Part shown: positions 1 to 14,100 of the stretch, piece by piece
Layout: each line of letters starts with the position of its first letter
Position numbering within the stretch: the first letter of the stretch is position 1
Origin: Numida meleagris
Taxonomy: Eukaryota; Chordata; Aves; Galliformes; Numididae
Reading direction: 5' to 3'
DNA length: 64,000 bases
Assembly: GCF_002078875.1 (NCBI RefSeq)
Contig: NC_034422.1
Coordinates: 641,988-705,987 of the forward strand
The notes under the pieces: generated by a model
The model's input: the letters and a program-made list of their open reading frames with translations, nothing else
Told to the model about the DNA's origin: nothing
Databases searched by the model: none
Program-made: the position numbers and the translations under genes

Positions 1-2106
1 ATTATTTACTCTCTTTACTCTTATTTACTTAAAATATTCACACTGTTTTAAATTATCCAATCCTAAGCAAAGCATTAATTTGTAGAGGGGAACAGAGAAT
101 TGTAAAGGAGATGCATTCTCTCCTCTCAATTCTGTAGTTAAAAATCAGTACTTCATTTAGTTTACAGAGTTTAAAGAATTGATGCCACATAATTAAATGG
201 TGAAATCTCAGCACATTACTGGAGATGTTACATCAGATCCCAGCACTGAATTCTGGCTAAATGAGGCAAACACATCCTTACATGAAGTTAGTGCTGGTTC
301 GTAGATGCCTCACAGACAGCGTGCAATGTACGCCAGGTAGCTGGGAGCAAAGCCTGACCGACTGCTTACACTGCGAGCTGCCTAAGCTGCTCCATGTAAG
401 CATTAAGCACACAGGAGTTCAAGAGAAGTCGGGTAGCTCAGGCTGACTGTTTAATACATTTTCTTGCGACACTACTATTAGCACCTTAGATAAATGATGA
501 ATATGGTTATTTAAAGCGCAGTTACCTTCAAAACATCAAAACCACTTAGTGACCATAGCCTCAACAAATGTGCAACACTGTCATATTTATTTGAGTGTAA
601 ACTGTTCACTTCATTGGAACTTTAATTGCCTCGACAGTTTGCAAGACACCTTGTCTACAATATATTCATAATTAATTTAGAATGACAAGGAGAAAAACAA
701 GATGGAAAAGTCTAGAGGTCATCATACTCCTTTTTAAAAATAATACGCAGAGGAGTTGTTCCTCCTATGGTCTTACTTGGTTTTTTTCCCCCTTTGGTCT
801 TACAATTCCTGCTTCCTTTGCCAGTAGAGCTGAGCCTTGACCTTCAGAACAGCGGCCCTGCCAGCCTGCTGCCAGCTGTCACTTGTGCTGTCTCACAGCA
901 CTTCCACTGTTTGCACACACAGCAACAAGAATGACACCAGCAAGTTCACCTTCACTTCACAGCAAGAGCTGAACTCCACCCCACAAAAGTGCAAAAGCTG
1001 TCTGCGTCAACCCATTACATTTCTCCGGTCTCCTGACATCTCTTCCTCATTTTCAAAGATGTTCCCAATTACACCTTTTGGGATTTGAACCAAAACTTTC
1101 CCTCTAACAAAATCAAGTCACAATTCTTTTGCCAGTCCACACATACACAGCAACAAAGCTTGTTAGCAGGCTTTTGCCATCAAAACTCAGAATAGTTAAT
1201 TCCTCTTAGAGCATGCAACTGTTGAGGATCATGTGTTGGGCAACTCACTCTAACATCATTTACAAAGTAAGCAGTGTTAAAGAATTACAAAGACTTCTTC
1301 TTTTGGATGGTCTGTGAGCACACACAGAAGAATACAGTGCTTGTATACACAAGCAATGCGTGTATGAACTAGAATAAAAATGCACAGAACTCCACAAGAG
1401 CAGGCAAGGAGCCGTGGAGGCTGGCGACATCTACAAGCAAGAAGGTAAAATGTACAAGTGGATAATGAGTAAATGTGCAGCCCTAATTAGAACTGCTGCA
1501 TGACACATCTACTGTGGTCAGAAATACTCCGAGGGCCCTTCAGCTACTATGCCTCCTGACCATTTCTGATATGGCTGTCACGCAGATGTCCGACAGCAAG
1601 GGATAAAGAACAGGCAGAAGAATTTAGTGATCCTTAAATGTTAGAAAAAGAGCAATTGGCTTTATGAGACAGCTAGCTGGGAGGACAGATGGTACATGGC
1701 CATTCACCAATCCAGAGGCAGGCCCCAAGTATTTTATTAACGCTGAATTTTAAAGTAACAGCACGAATGCATTTCTTCCTTTGTTCTTTGCCTTGGAAGC
1801 CCAGCTGCAAAATCATTTTAACTTTTATTTATTTATATTCTGGAAGAAAAAGGAAGCAAAGACCCAATGAGAATTCTACATGGAGGAGCGCTCAAGTTTT
1901 ACTATTAGAATACATAGGAGGAAATCTTAAGCAAAGTTGAGATGGTCATAAGAGCTTAACTATAACACCTCTACTTTAGAGCAGAAATACTCACAAAGTA
2001 CCACAAACCATCATTTAGGAAATTTGAATCTACAGAGTGTCTGGAAACTAATTTAACAACACAGTGAAAAGTGAAAGCAGTTTACTCAACTCAAACACAA
2101 CCTTAC
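1..2106. other. PPIL2 intron 14, partial
   Basis: I looked on the minus strand for the next cyclophilin coding segment (GESYWGKPF..., SMANSGPNSN...) and did not find it. No long open frame, RNA gene or clear repeat is visible. It is ordinary AT-rich intron. Confidence 0.8.
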
Positions 2107-2140
2107 CTGTTCCCGTTCCAGTCGGATCACCTCCTTGAAT
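2107..2140 (-). CDS. PPIL2: PPIL2 coding exon 14 (cyclophilin QGGDPTGTG)
   Basis: Only 34 bp: encodes IQGGDPTGTGT plus one base, residues 330-340, the cyclophilin substrate-pocket QGGD motif. Acceptor TTCTGCAG|ATTC, donor ACAG|GTAAGG. Exon 15, which should continue G-G-E-S-Y-W-G, was not found down to base 1 and must lie outside the window. Confidence 0.94.
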
Positions 2141-5100
2141 CTGCAGAATTACAATAAAATCAATAGGTTACCTATATATCTGTGCAAAAGACATTAAATA
2201 CAAGCTATAAAAGCCAATTCTGCTTCACTTCCTTCCTCCTATATAAGTGACATTGACAAGTTAGCATCAAGGAAACCATTACTACTTATTTGGAGCTTCT
2301 TTTATCAGCTAGCTGTCACCCCCTACATTACCTACCCAAGAGCAAAATGACAGTTCTATAAAAATAATAGGTCTCGTGGGTAAATAAGGAAAATAAACAG
2401 TCTCAAATGGGTTAATCAGATCCTTTCTACTATGTACTAGAGTGTAACCTGCTTTTAAACTGATGACGTATTGCTTTTTGAACAGAAAAGGCTTTATATT
2501 TTGCTACCAATCCCCCACATGATGCAAAGGCAAGAAATGAGGAGATGTGGAATGTTTCTTGTATTGGAATCCATATTTTATAGTATCTTTCTCACTATCT
2601 GAATGGGAAAAATTTCCATGTGAAAACAATCACAACAAATTTAATCACTAATATACATATATATAATAATATTCTGTAGTCCAAAGCCAGTAAAGAGAGT
2701 GTGACACGACTAGCTATACAGTAACAGCACACAAGCACAATTTCAATGGCGAGTTTAACTACTAACCAAGATATGTAGTCCTACCAGAAGGAAAAAGTTT
2801 TTTTTTTTAGGATGGCAGGATGGAATATAACGTTCAGTGACGTCCTCTGAAAGATGTGTGCTGCCTTCAGGATCAGGCTGCTAATTCTTCTGAAAGGAAG
2901 TTACAGAACAGCTACAACATCCCTGGACTGTACTTGTGTGAACAAAGCTCATGTTTCCAGCCCTACCAATGGACTGCGGTAGCAGTAAGATGTCTCAAGG
3001 ACTTGTTGTCTTCTAACATCTGGCATCTCTGAATGTACAATTAAAAATGCATTGGAAAAACTATTAACTAGGCATGGTGAGTAACCAAATGTAAGTTTTA
3101 AACCTGAGAAGCAGACCTCTGAATGCATAACACGTCTCTTCAGTCTATCAAAATGAGTTATTAGATACATCTCTCCTTGAAAGACTCTAAATCATTTCTG
3201 TAGCATTACATCTTGGTATCTTTATAATAGCTTGATATCTTTATTAAAGTTGGGTACCTTTATTAAAGCTTGACATACGCTCACAAAAGCTGATTAACAT
3301 ACTGATAATTACTTAAGCTCACAAAATACTGACTACAGTGGTCCAAATTCAGCCAATTGTGTGTGCTGATTGCGCTACAGCTATTCTGATATTCCAAGTT
3401 AAGCATATGATTAAAATGACCAAGTCTGAATTCATACTGCTCATCACTGCACGATGGAGCTTCACCTAAACAAAAACATCTTTTGCTTCTTCCTGCCAGC
3501 TGTGCTCAATAGCATACAAAGGGAATAGTTTTTACAACTGTAAACAGAGCTTCCAACTACAAGCTGAATGGTTAGATCTTTGACTCCCAAAGTCAGCTTT
3601 CTGGTTCACTAACTGCTCTTTAAGTCCTTCATATCCTCGAGCACTCTCAGGAAAGGATGATGTGAGCGTTCGCAAGCACCACAACCTGAAACAGAAATTC
3701 AGCTACTTTCTGACACTCCATCTGAATGAGATTTCAACAGGATGCAGAATTACATATGCAAATTAGCATCTCCCTCCCTTTCTGTTTATTAACCACTCAC
3801 CTGCAGCTTGAGGAAGATAACAAGAGCCTTGCCAAGGCAATGACTCCCAAAGGCTTTGTCTGGATGCCAGTGATGTTCTCCGACAGTATTAGTCAGAAAC
3901 AGTTGTTAGTAAGACTAGTAACTACAAATTTAGTAATTTGGGACAATCCTAGTTCTGAAGGTATATTTTAATATACTTCCAATGCAAAGAAGATACTAAA
4001 ACTCAAGCTAAGTAAGCATTTTGAGAGCACTGTATACTGCGTATTACAAAGGATTTGGCCAATACTCACCACAAAATTACGAATTGACCTGTGAAAAATT
4101 GTTCCATCATAATAGTTCTTTTTACACAATTTGATAAAGTTTTCACAGGTGCGAGGTGTCTGAAAGACAAACAGAAGTTTTAATTAAGCCACACCTGTAG
4201 ACAATCAAATTGGTCATCACACTGTTTACAAGAGTCACCTTCACCCGAGCCTTACAGAGAAACACGCAGGACTCTTGAAGAAAAATGAGTCTGTCTCTAC
4301 AGAAAATAAATATAATATATTCTTTTTTAAAGTATAACAGAGAGACACACGGTACTTAAAATAAATTAAACCCAGACTTTCCAACCATCACAAAGAATTG
4401 TTGAACACTAACTCAGATAACGCGGACTCCCAGGAGACATCATGACAGTGAAAGCAGGTACGCTCAGAATTGCAGGTAACTTTGTTCTACGATAATCCTG
4501 GATCCAGTAGGCACTGGAAAAAGTCAATCCCTCCAAGTAAGAAAGTACCTCACTTCTCTAAATGAGAGCATTGAAGCTAACTGGAAGAGAAGCATTTGGT
4601 GCTCTTCACAACTTGGGACTAAAAATGGGACTGATCCCAGAAGACACCATTTTGAGAACTGGTCTACCCACAGGAAAAATAAAAAAAGACAAAAATCTTC
4701 AAAAATCCGGAAAAAAAAAAGATGTTGAATACATTGCCCACTTCTATTTTCCTTTGACAGTATAAATTAAAGCTATTCATCTGAAGCTATGAGCCATAGC
4801 ATCCAAACAGTATCTTCTGAAAACCTTTGCTGTATACCAATTATCCTCCCTCTGTAATCGTACAGATGCTCTTCTCTGCAGTATTAAAATACCTTTACAC
4901 ATACAAATAAAAGTGCAGACTATATATACAGAGACAACCTGCTTTCTATACGTGGACATGTTTTTTTAGCTCCACAATGGATTATGTGCATGAACATGTT
5001 CCAGCTTTACCTAAAAAAACCTCAACCATCTAACTAATCTGAGTTGTTACAGACTTTGAAAATATACTTCATGTTGTATGCACTTGCAACAAAAGCCCCC

Positions 5101-8100
5101 GTGAGTCATGACATCTGCAAGCAAATGTTCAAGACTTGAAGCCTTCTTTTAAAATACACTGATTCATTTTGCATTGATACGGGACTATTCTTGGTCTTAC
5201 CACTACTCTCAAAGCTGCAAAAAGACAGAGAGAGACTTACACATACAATGTGAAGCAGCTTAAAAGCAAAAAAAGAAAGCCCAGGGATACATTTTAAAAA
5301 TAAGGGAAGTCTAATCTGTCTTTTAAGAGTGAAGCAATCTCCATCTTTTTAGGAGATCCGTTCAGTCATTCATCCTGCACCATCCATAGCTTTCTCATCT
5401 AGAACACAATCATTCCAACCACTGTACACACTGAAACGTCCCTTAATTATCCAAACTCTACCTCCCGTGACATCAGGAATTCTTTCACAATTTCTTCTTA
5501 ATTATTCTGCAAATAGACAGTTCTCAGGTAACATAACTGGAAACATAAGCATGTTCTATTCTTACACCAACTATAATCTCAGATGTCTTATGTACTTCAT
5601 TACTGGGTTTCAGTGGCAATGTTTTTTAGCAGAATGACATGGAGACGTATTTTGGTAGCATTCTGAGGGCAATTTGTAAGCAGATATATTCCATTAAAGT
5701 TGTTTAAAGTAACAGGATGTTTTCCAGTAGTTGCAATGTTTATGAAGCAAAAGACTTTGAATTTGAGAACTTGTATTTGAACTGGACACATACACTGGAA
5801 AATACTCTTCGTACAGAACCTTTCAAGTAATGTTCAACCCCTGAAGAATCACTTCTGTTGCGTTTGCTTCCCTTACAAGATAATATTGTAACAACCTTGA
5901 TCCTACAGCAGTGCTACTGGTTATCACTGATGAAAAATGTCAGTAAGGATAAAAATAACATTAAAAATTTTCTTTCTGAATTAGAAATGGAATCAGCAGC
6001 TTTTAGCCTAGGGCACTTTACCTCACAAGAACCGAGCGCTCTTCGGAGAGAAAGACGCAGTTAATAAGTTCTCTGGGGGGAATACAGCAACTTGTAATTA
6101 ATTTTTTAAGAGAAATGAGATCAGGCAAAAGACGAAGTCCCTTGCTGATCAGTATCAAGCAGCTTTAAACTTGCACAAAATCGATAACCCAAACCAGAAT
6201 TCCTGTTTATTTTCAATACATGATTTGTGAAACATACATTGAAAAAAACTGGCCCTAGTAATGTGTTTTTTAGGCAGCACCTGTGCTAACTCTTCTCTTT
6301 AAATTGCTTTCCAGTTACATCTTTTTCTCAGAAATGGGCTTTTCAAATGCAATTACAGAAATACTTAGTGGACAGGCAAAGCAATGTCATTTCACTGCAA
6401 GCTTTTCTTTAAATAATTCCCCAAATTGGTTCCCATGGTCACCACAGGCATCATACAGATACGCTTGGCAAGTAAGTAGTTCCTTAGCAATATTACCATT
6501 ACCTTTCGTGGTGCTTTTTAGTAGAGACACAAGCAGAAAGTTTTGCGTTCAATCAGTAATAAACCTCAGTTTCAGTCATGCAGGTATCTAGCATATCAGG
6601 CTCAGATTATCTAATTTATTCAAAGCAGTTAACGTTCTTGCCAGATCTCCCACTGCCAAGCAGATTTCAGTAGCTCTTTAAAGCAGCATCCTGTCCAAAG
6701 GAGAAGGAAAGGGTTCGAGGTTCATGGGGACTGTGCAGAACAAAGCTGCATTCTGCACTGACCACATAAACATAACCAGACTTTGAAGCCTTTGTTCCAG
6801 CTACAAAGACTGATGAAAAATGCATGTAAACAAACCCAGCTTTGATACCTGAGTGTGAGATCTTGTGGAAAATGTAAGACTCGCAATCTTGGAATGCCAA
6901 TGTGCCTGCTTTTTCAGAAACTTCCTCCGCGCCACTTGCCTCACACCATTTCTGGAGGAGGAGGGATGGCACCTAGAAACGCACGAAGTTCAGCAGGCGA
7001 AGCCGCTTTTGTGTTGGCTCGTTCCTGACGATGGACTCCAGGCTCTTTTTACTTCTGGCCCTTCTCGTCTCAAATTAACAGCAATAGTTAACGGCTCTCT
7101 TTTTATTCTTCTTACATTGAGCAGGAAATTATTTACATTATTTTATCCTGCTACGATCTAGATATACGTGTATGAAAGTCAAGGCAAAAATGTCACCTTC
7201 TTTTGTAATCCAGTTGATTTGAAACTCAACAACAGAAAAAAGATTATGTTTTAAATCAACTTCAATGGTTTCGCATAGATGTGCAGTGACATTCTCAAGA
7301 AGCCAAACTGACAAATGGTGGAAAGCTTTTCTCTCCAAAGAGTGTGGCAGGGCAGAGCTGGGCAGCCCTCTCTTTCTCTTGTCCTCACAGGATAACAAAA
7401 GCGAATCTGCCTCTGCATCACGTCCTTCAAATTAAAGACACTTCTACTCTCACCAAGTGACAAACTCTACGGAAAAGAATATTTACACTAAAATGATTCT
7501 CACTTTGCAGTTCCTCTTTCTCATCAGTTAAAATGCGTCACTCCATTTCTAAAAGTCAGCTTAACTCACAATTTGTATTGGACAGCTGAGAGCCAACCAG
7601 AAGGCTGAAGACCTGCGACATCTCTGTTGCCAACGTACACGAGATGGGAAAATAGAGGAGCTGCTGAGTTGTTGCTATGGCTGCGAGGAAGAAGGCTTTA
7701 CTATGTGAGCTAATCATTTCAAAACGCTTCATCCCTCGAGGATCTGCATGAACCTTGGAAGAGAAATTTCACACTAAGCATTCCGAAGCCATCATTCGCA
7801 CATCTGCATAATTTCCCTGTGCTAATGCCATTTCCCTTTTATTTCTTTTTGTCTCTCTAAATTGGATGAACAGTTGTAGTTGCACTAAAATACAGAGCTT
7901 TCTCCATTAATCCTACGTGTCAAAGCAGAAATAATCTGAAATAATGAAAAGCCGATTCCTCATGAATTAAAATCTTATCATACAAATGCCAGAATCCTGC
8001 CATTAAGAGGCATGAACTAGTGACAGAAATTTTGAAGGCTTCAAAATAAGTATAATTTCTTTTTTAACATAGATCTCCTTCAGCAAATTTTGTTTTGCTT

Positions 8101-11100
8101 TAGTCTATTTACATAAAAAAAACAACTCCAGAGCACATACGCTCCTATAACTGTTCATTCTATCTCTTCTAGAATTAGCAGTTTTAATGCATGAGCCATA
8201 AAGAGCTGATTTGGTAAGGCTTAAACTCAGTTTGCTCACCCCTTTCAATCCCCAATCCTCATAGTTTACCTGTCCCAGAGGAACAAACTTGCCCTAATAT
8301 ACGCTTGGCTTTATTTAGGGCTTAGTCAAAGCCAGCGTTACAACCATAACAGCAGAGGAGTTTCAGGAATCACCATCTATGAGGTGCAAAGTGTCTGCTC
8401 CCTCTATTAAAGTCAGGGGAAAAAAATGGGCATACAAATGCATTTAGTGCATTTCAAAGCAAAATCTGAAAGGCAGATTAAGCTATCCTATTTCACTTTC
8501 CATCAAATGGACTACAAGAGGGACAAGAAAACCTAAAACTCCACAAAGCCCACTGCAAAAGCATGGAGAAAATTTCAGTGTGGGATCTCAAAACTTTTCT
8601 CTTGCAGGAACACTCATGATTATACACTCTGTTAACACCTCCTGCCAACTTTGCCTTCCTTTAAAACAATTCTCCAACGTGTGGGAGGGGATCATCTGGT
8701 GACAGGTTATGGTAACAAACAACAGCTGCCTGCTGTGGTTCAATTCAGAGACGATGCAGTTTGCATAAGGGAGACCAACCTCAATCTGGTCATACAGTCA
8801 GCAAACACATTCAGGCCAATTTGTGTTCTGTGATCAGAAGAGATCAGCTCCAATGAGATAGGAAAGATAAAAGCATCAGCGCACGGTGGAGTAAAACATT
8901 TGGCTAGACTCTTGCTGATATTTAAAAAAGAACCAGAACAAGCAAACTATGTCTCAGGTAAAAGACTGCTGACTTATAGCAAACATTTACCTATTTTGCT
9001 ACCTCGAAGCACCAAAGTTTTCTTAGAACACACAGCAGAATTATTGCATTCTCATTACATAGAAACCTACTGTAATTTAACTAGCTATTTAAGCAGAGGT
9101 TATAGCAGATTGCTAAATTTCATTTTTCAGAGGCACTTTTCAGTTCTTACATTAACAATGCTACTGAAAACTTTTTCAAAATCTGATGTGCTTAGCTTAG
9201 ACAAGCTGCCAATAAGAAATGACATGTTCCAGTTTTAGTTTTCACATTTCTGCAAGTACAGGGACAATCAATCAGTTTAGCTGAGAACAATTCAAGCTAA
9301 ACAGGGTATCTAATTCACTCATCTAATTTGTCAGTGTTAACTGCTAGCTCTCCAGAGGCAGAGTTATCATTCCTAGCTGCAGTCGTTACTTTTCCTCTAA
9401 CTTTTATTTATTGTAGTAGAAAATAAAACAACCCTTCCCCCTTCCAATCCATAAACCATAAGATGGGAGGAGCTTGCCAGATGGAGTAGAACAAGTCTGG
9501 GCACCAGCACATAAGACACAGCATCACTAGGTACAGTTTCAATGAGGACCCAATTTAAATTGCTTAAGTAACCTCCAGCAGCTGTAAAGTTTGGAGCATC
9601 ACAGGTCCCACAGCAGCTCCCTGGCATTTCTTCAGTCTGCAAAAGGCACAAAAATTCTACCTTTTAGGAAAATGCACCCTGTAATCAATTCCACACTAGA
9701 CAGCGAAGCTCTGGTAGCTGTCAGCCTCCCAAGGTCACCCTGCTTTCATCAGAGCCAAGATACAAACAGGAAACATGTCAGAAGGAGATGAAGAGCAGCA
9801 GCTGTGTAACTCCAAACTGCCTGCCTCATCCTCAGGTTTGGGATCACTAAGTGGCAGACGCAGCTGGTATGGGATTCCTGCACCATCAAATGTCAAAAAG
9901 CAGAAGAGAATCCAATAGCAATCAATTCCCTCTGCCAGATCCAGCTTGCCACGGGTGCTAGAGGGGCAGGAAGGTCCGAATGTGAAAAATGTATTCCCAG
10001 TTACCTAAAGCCAGAGGATACCAGGAAACTGCGCAGAAAAAGCCAAGGGCAGCAAGGTCCATGGTGCAGGGATAGCCATGCAGGAAGCCGGCTGAGCACC
10101 CCCGCATCCCCACATCGAGTGGCCCCTTCTGCCAATGGGGGCTCCCATTGCCCCTTCACTGCTGCAAAGTGAAGGACAAGATGGTAACAGCCAGGCTTTA
10201 GCTGTTATGTCCCTAAAGTTAAAAATATTTTAAATATTAGTTACTCTCTCAAGAGCAACCAAGAAAAAATCTGTTAACCAACATGGCTGCACAGAGCCAT
10301 TCTGCTCCCAGTCGCAAAGAGGCAGAGCTCTGTCTGCCACCGAAGCATTTTGAGGAAAATACACACAAGGATATAAAAACTTCCACTTTAACAAACATGT
10401 TTATCTATGTGTTTGGCTACTGGAAAAGGATGGCTTGAATGATTCGCTTTTAGCTTCTGTTGATCAGAACTTTCAAAGCTAGAAGTTGCAGCTCTTTCTA
10501 CAATGACATATTTCGATGAAAAATATGAAAATTACAACCATGCCAAGCTATTTACAACCACTATACTTCACCCCTACAGCAATATTACTGAAAGAACAAG
10601 TGAACTGGTAAAACATCAGCCATATATTTGCCATACAGTCGGCAGAAAGTGAGCAGAACAGATGTTTAATTTGGAAAGAAAATGAGAGATTCAGGAAGTC
10701 TGGAGGACCTCGTCATGCAAGGAGGTCAAAGGATTTTTTAAGCAACTCACTTCTTTCCCATTGGAAATGGATAAGAAGTTCATAAGCTTCTGATCTTTGG
10801 AACAGTCCCTCACACAAAAGGAAAGATGATTTCAAAGAATGGGGCTAGATTACACATTTATAGATCACAGGCACATTTAATAGGTCAGAGGGCCTCAAAA
10901 GATTAAAACATCACTGTCTGTAGAATAATGGCTTCTTCAGATAGTTATGCCAAGATATCATCATTAAGTAGAGTCTGTCAGGTCCTAAAACCTCAAAAAG
11001 CATTTGTGGAGTGCAGGACAGAGCTCAGAAATCCATCTCACATTCTTCTTTGTTACGCCAACTTGCCCTTAAACCTTAAAGTATTACATCAAAGAGACAC

Positions 11101-14100
11101 TAGGGAATTAACAAAACCTGACATGGCAGTTATGAATTACTATTCAATTACTACAATGAGCGTGTGTTTAGCCATCAGATCACTGCTCTCTAGTGACAAC
11201 TTGCACAAAAAGAACTTAACAAAAGAGAAAAGGGAGACAGCACACCCAGCAACCTGCTCATCATTTTGGCAGGACCTTCTGGATGGAGTGCTTTTTTTAA
11301 AATGTACGTGTTTGTTTTACATGTACATATCTATATATATTACCATGGTACAACAAAAATAAAAGAGAACAAGCCTCAAAGCAACCTGTAGGCAAAGACA
11401 GGTATTTGCATTCCCTTTCTCAGGTGCAGAGACCAGGAGTCAATACTGTCCATTCTTACGTGAGGCTTCTGGTCTGAACTGGCAGATTGTTCGTGTCGCT
11501 GCACTAGAGCAATCAGGCATCTATGATTCATGTTATTGTCTGGGAATTCAAAATTATACCCACACTTGTTGCTCATTGTGAAATAACAATGAGGATGTCA
11601 CTGCTTTAAAAAAAAATCTGTACCCAAACTGCCTAAATGACGCAGCCACATCGTGCAGCGTACCAGCAGCGAAGGCACAGAAATCAGGGTTTTCCAGCTC
11701 CCAGCCTTCCAGTCTATCCATTACACCACACTGCTTTTCTGCCCTCACTTCCAAGTCAATTTGACTTTTTCCTCAGGGTAAAGCCTCCACCCTGCTTTAG
11801 GAGTTTGCTTCACCATCTACAAGGTTTAACTTCATCAAAATAGCCACTAACAGAGCAGAATACACACAGATAATATAGACATTTGTTCCCAGAAGCATCT
11901 TGATTACAGCAGCTAAAAGAACTTGAGGAAACTAGAAAAAGTACAGTAAATAAAGTACAATAAAGCCAGCAATATTCATTGCCTTTCATCAATTATTTCT
12001 TCATCACTTACTTGCTTGGCAACGTGTAAGACTAGAGCTGAAAGAATAACATGTTGGATATGTTAAATCTTCTGCACTAATCAGAACTACTTCTGGCAAG
12101 TAGAATTTTGTAAGTTTGCTTCCAATTAGTATATACAACAAATGTTGCTTATGCCCAGCTGAACTCAGCTTCCTGGAACATGTCTAAGAAATGGCCATTT
12201 CTACGTTCAGGGGGAACATACTGCATCTGAATAAGAAGACTGGGAGAAAAACAAGCAGCAACAAAGAGCAACAGGCACACTGCTACAACGCAAAGAGAAG
12301 GGAGAACAGTAGTGTACCTTTACTCATTTGAGGCACAGGTTGAAACGGGTGGAAAAAGGTCCAATTTATCTTCCAAAATCTCTATTCCGTTTTCTCAGGT
12401 CATTGCCTTACATCACACATCATCTCTCCGGAACCTAAGTGAAGTTTTCTGGTGCTTTGAACAAGCGATTTCAGACACAGAAAATACCTGGATTCCAGCC
12501 CTATCTCATGCTCTCTTTCTGTATCCTGCCACTAAGTAGCTGATGATGACTTCAATCATACTGCAGAACTGACTTCCTATCCTGGATCAATACAAAACAT
12601 TTCATGATTAGGGTTTTGGAGCTTGGAAGATTCTCATCACTACCAATCTTACTGACTGGTACCTTAAAGTACTACTGTATGAAGACGCCTCAATTTATTT
12701 CTAAGCAAAAGTTTCCAGACACACACACATAAACTGAACTCCAAACAATCTGTACTGCCGGTTCACTCACAAAAGCAGGGAAAGCTATTTCTTATCCAAA
12801 GAGAACTGGAATCACAAGAACTGGGGACCGAGTAAGAATCCAAGGCTGGGGAGGAGAATGCTGAAGACAAAAATGACACCGAGTAGACCTGAGCAGCAGT
12901 GCACACCACTGATTAGAACTGAAAAAATACGTTGTTTAAATAGAGAGCCCATAACCATAAAAACTCAACCGAAGACTCCAAAGCAGACGTGCACTCTATG
13001 ACAGCAAGTATGTCATTTGTGGTTCTCTATTTCGGCAAAAAGACTTCACCTCAAAATGTATATTTAAGTCTTGCCCATAAGACTATTTCAAAAAGTAATT
13101 TGAATGTTTTAAGTTCTACCTCTAGATACAGGTACTAATTTATCATGCTTATATAGCAACTTAAGACTCAAGCTTCCTAAAGCATTTCATGATCACATAC
13201 TTGCAGTACCCTACAATTTCAAGCACTGCTAGCACATCTTCCGTAATAATCCGAGCACAGGATATCACTCAGCAGTTACAAAAAGGAACCTGTGGTCAGG
13301 TCAAGGCAACAACCAGTCAGATAATGCCCAGTTTTTAAAAAAAGAAGCTAAGTACCACTGTACTATAGCTCATAAATCATATGCTTTTTCCTGCAATTGC
13401 ACTGCTTGAGAGAGAGAGCAGATAAATGAATCCCCAAATTATACACATTTTGGCTGAATTCAAACAGCAATGGCAGCCCACTACTGTTATCAACTCTCTC
13501 ATTCACTCAAGTAGCACAGAGCTGCGTGCCAAACCCAGGGGCTCCAAATCTGCTGGCATTATCAGTGGGTATCAATACAGTGCTTTGGGCTAAAAATTGT
13601 TTCTCACTCCATTCCTTTCTGAAAAGCTGTTACTACCTTTGCCAGCTACACTGAAAGAACTGATTTAACAGACCTTGGACAATGACCTAAAGTGAACGTT
13701 GTGAAAACCTGCCTAAAGCAGTCTGTTCTTCTGCCTATTCTAAATATATGTATCTTCTACCTCAATTAAGCCAAAGGTCTTCTTTGTGTCAAACATATCT
13801 GTATGAATTAAGCAATGACAGAAACAGATGGCCAGTGTTCATGCAGGTCTGGTTGTGCAAAATGGTACACAGTGTGTACATAAGAAGCAGTGTGTGAAAG
13901 GGAGATGAATAGGGATTAGAATAGAAAAGAAGGAAACACAATGGATATCATACAGGAAGTTTATAATGGGCAACTGAGCCTGAGTCCTCAGGACTGAGTG
14001 ATACTGGTGACACGCGTGGCCAAAGAAACCATGCTGATAAGAATAGCTGCAGCCAGTCTGTGTTAGCCAGGAGCCAGTTTCAGAACATATGGCAAAACAA

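Noticed and set aside
7565..7708. 47-codon plus frame with protein-like charge pattern (QKAEDLRHLCCQ...)
   Set aside because: Short, bounded by stops, no family recognised and no clear splice sites; probably chance.
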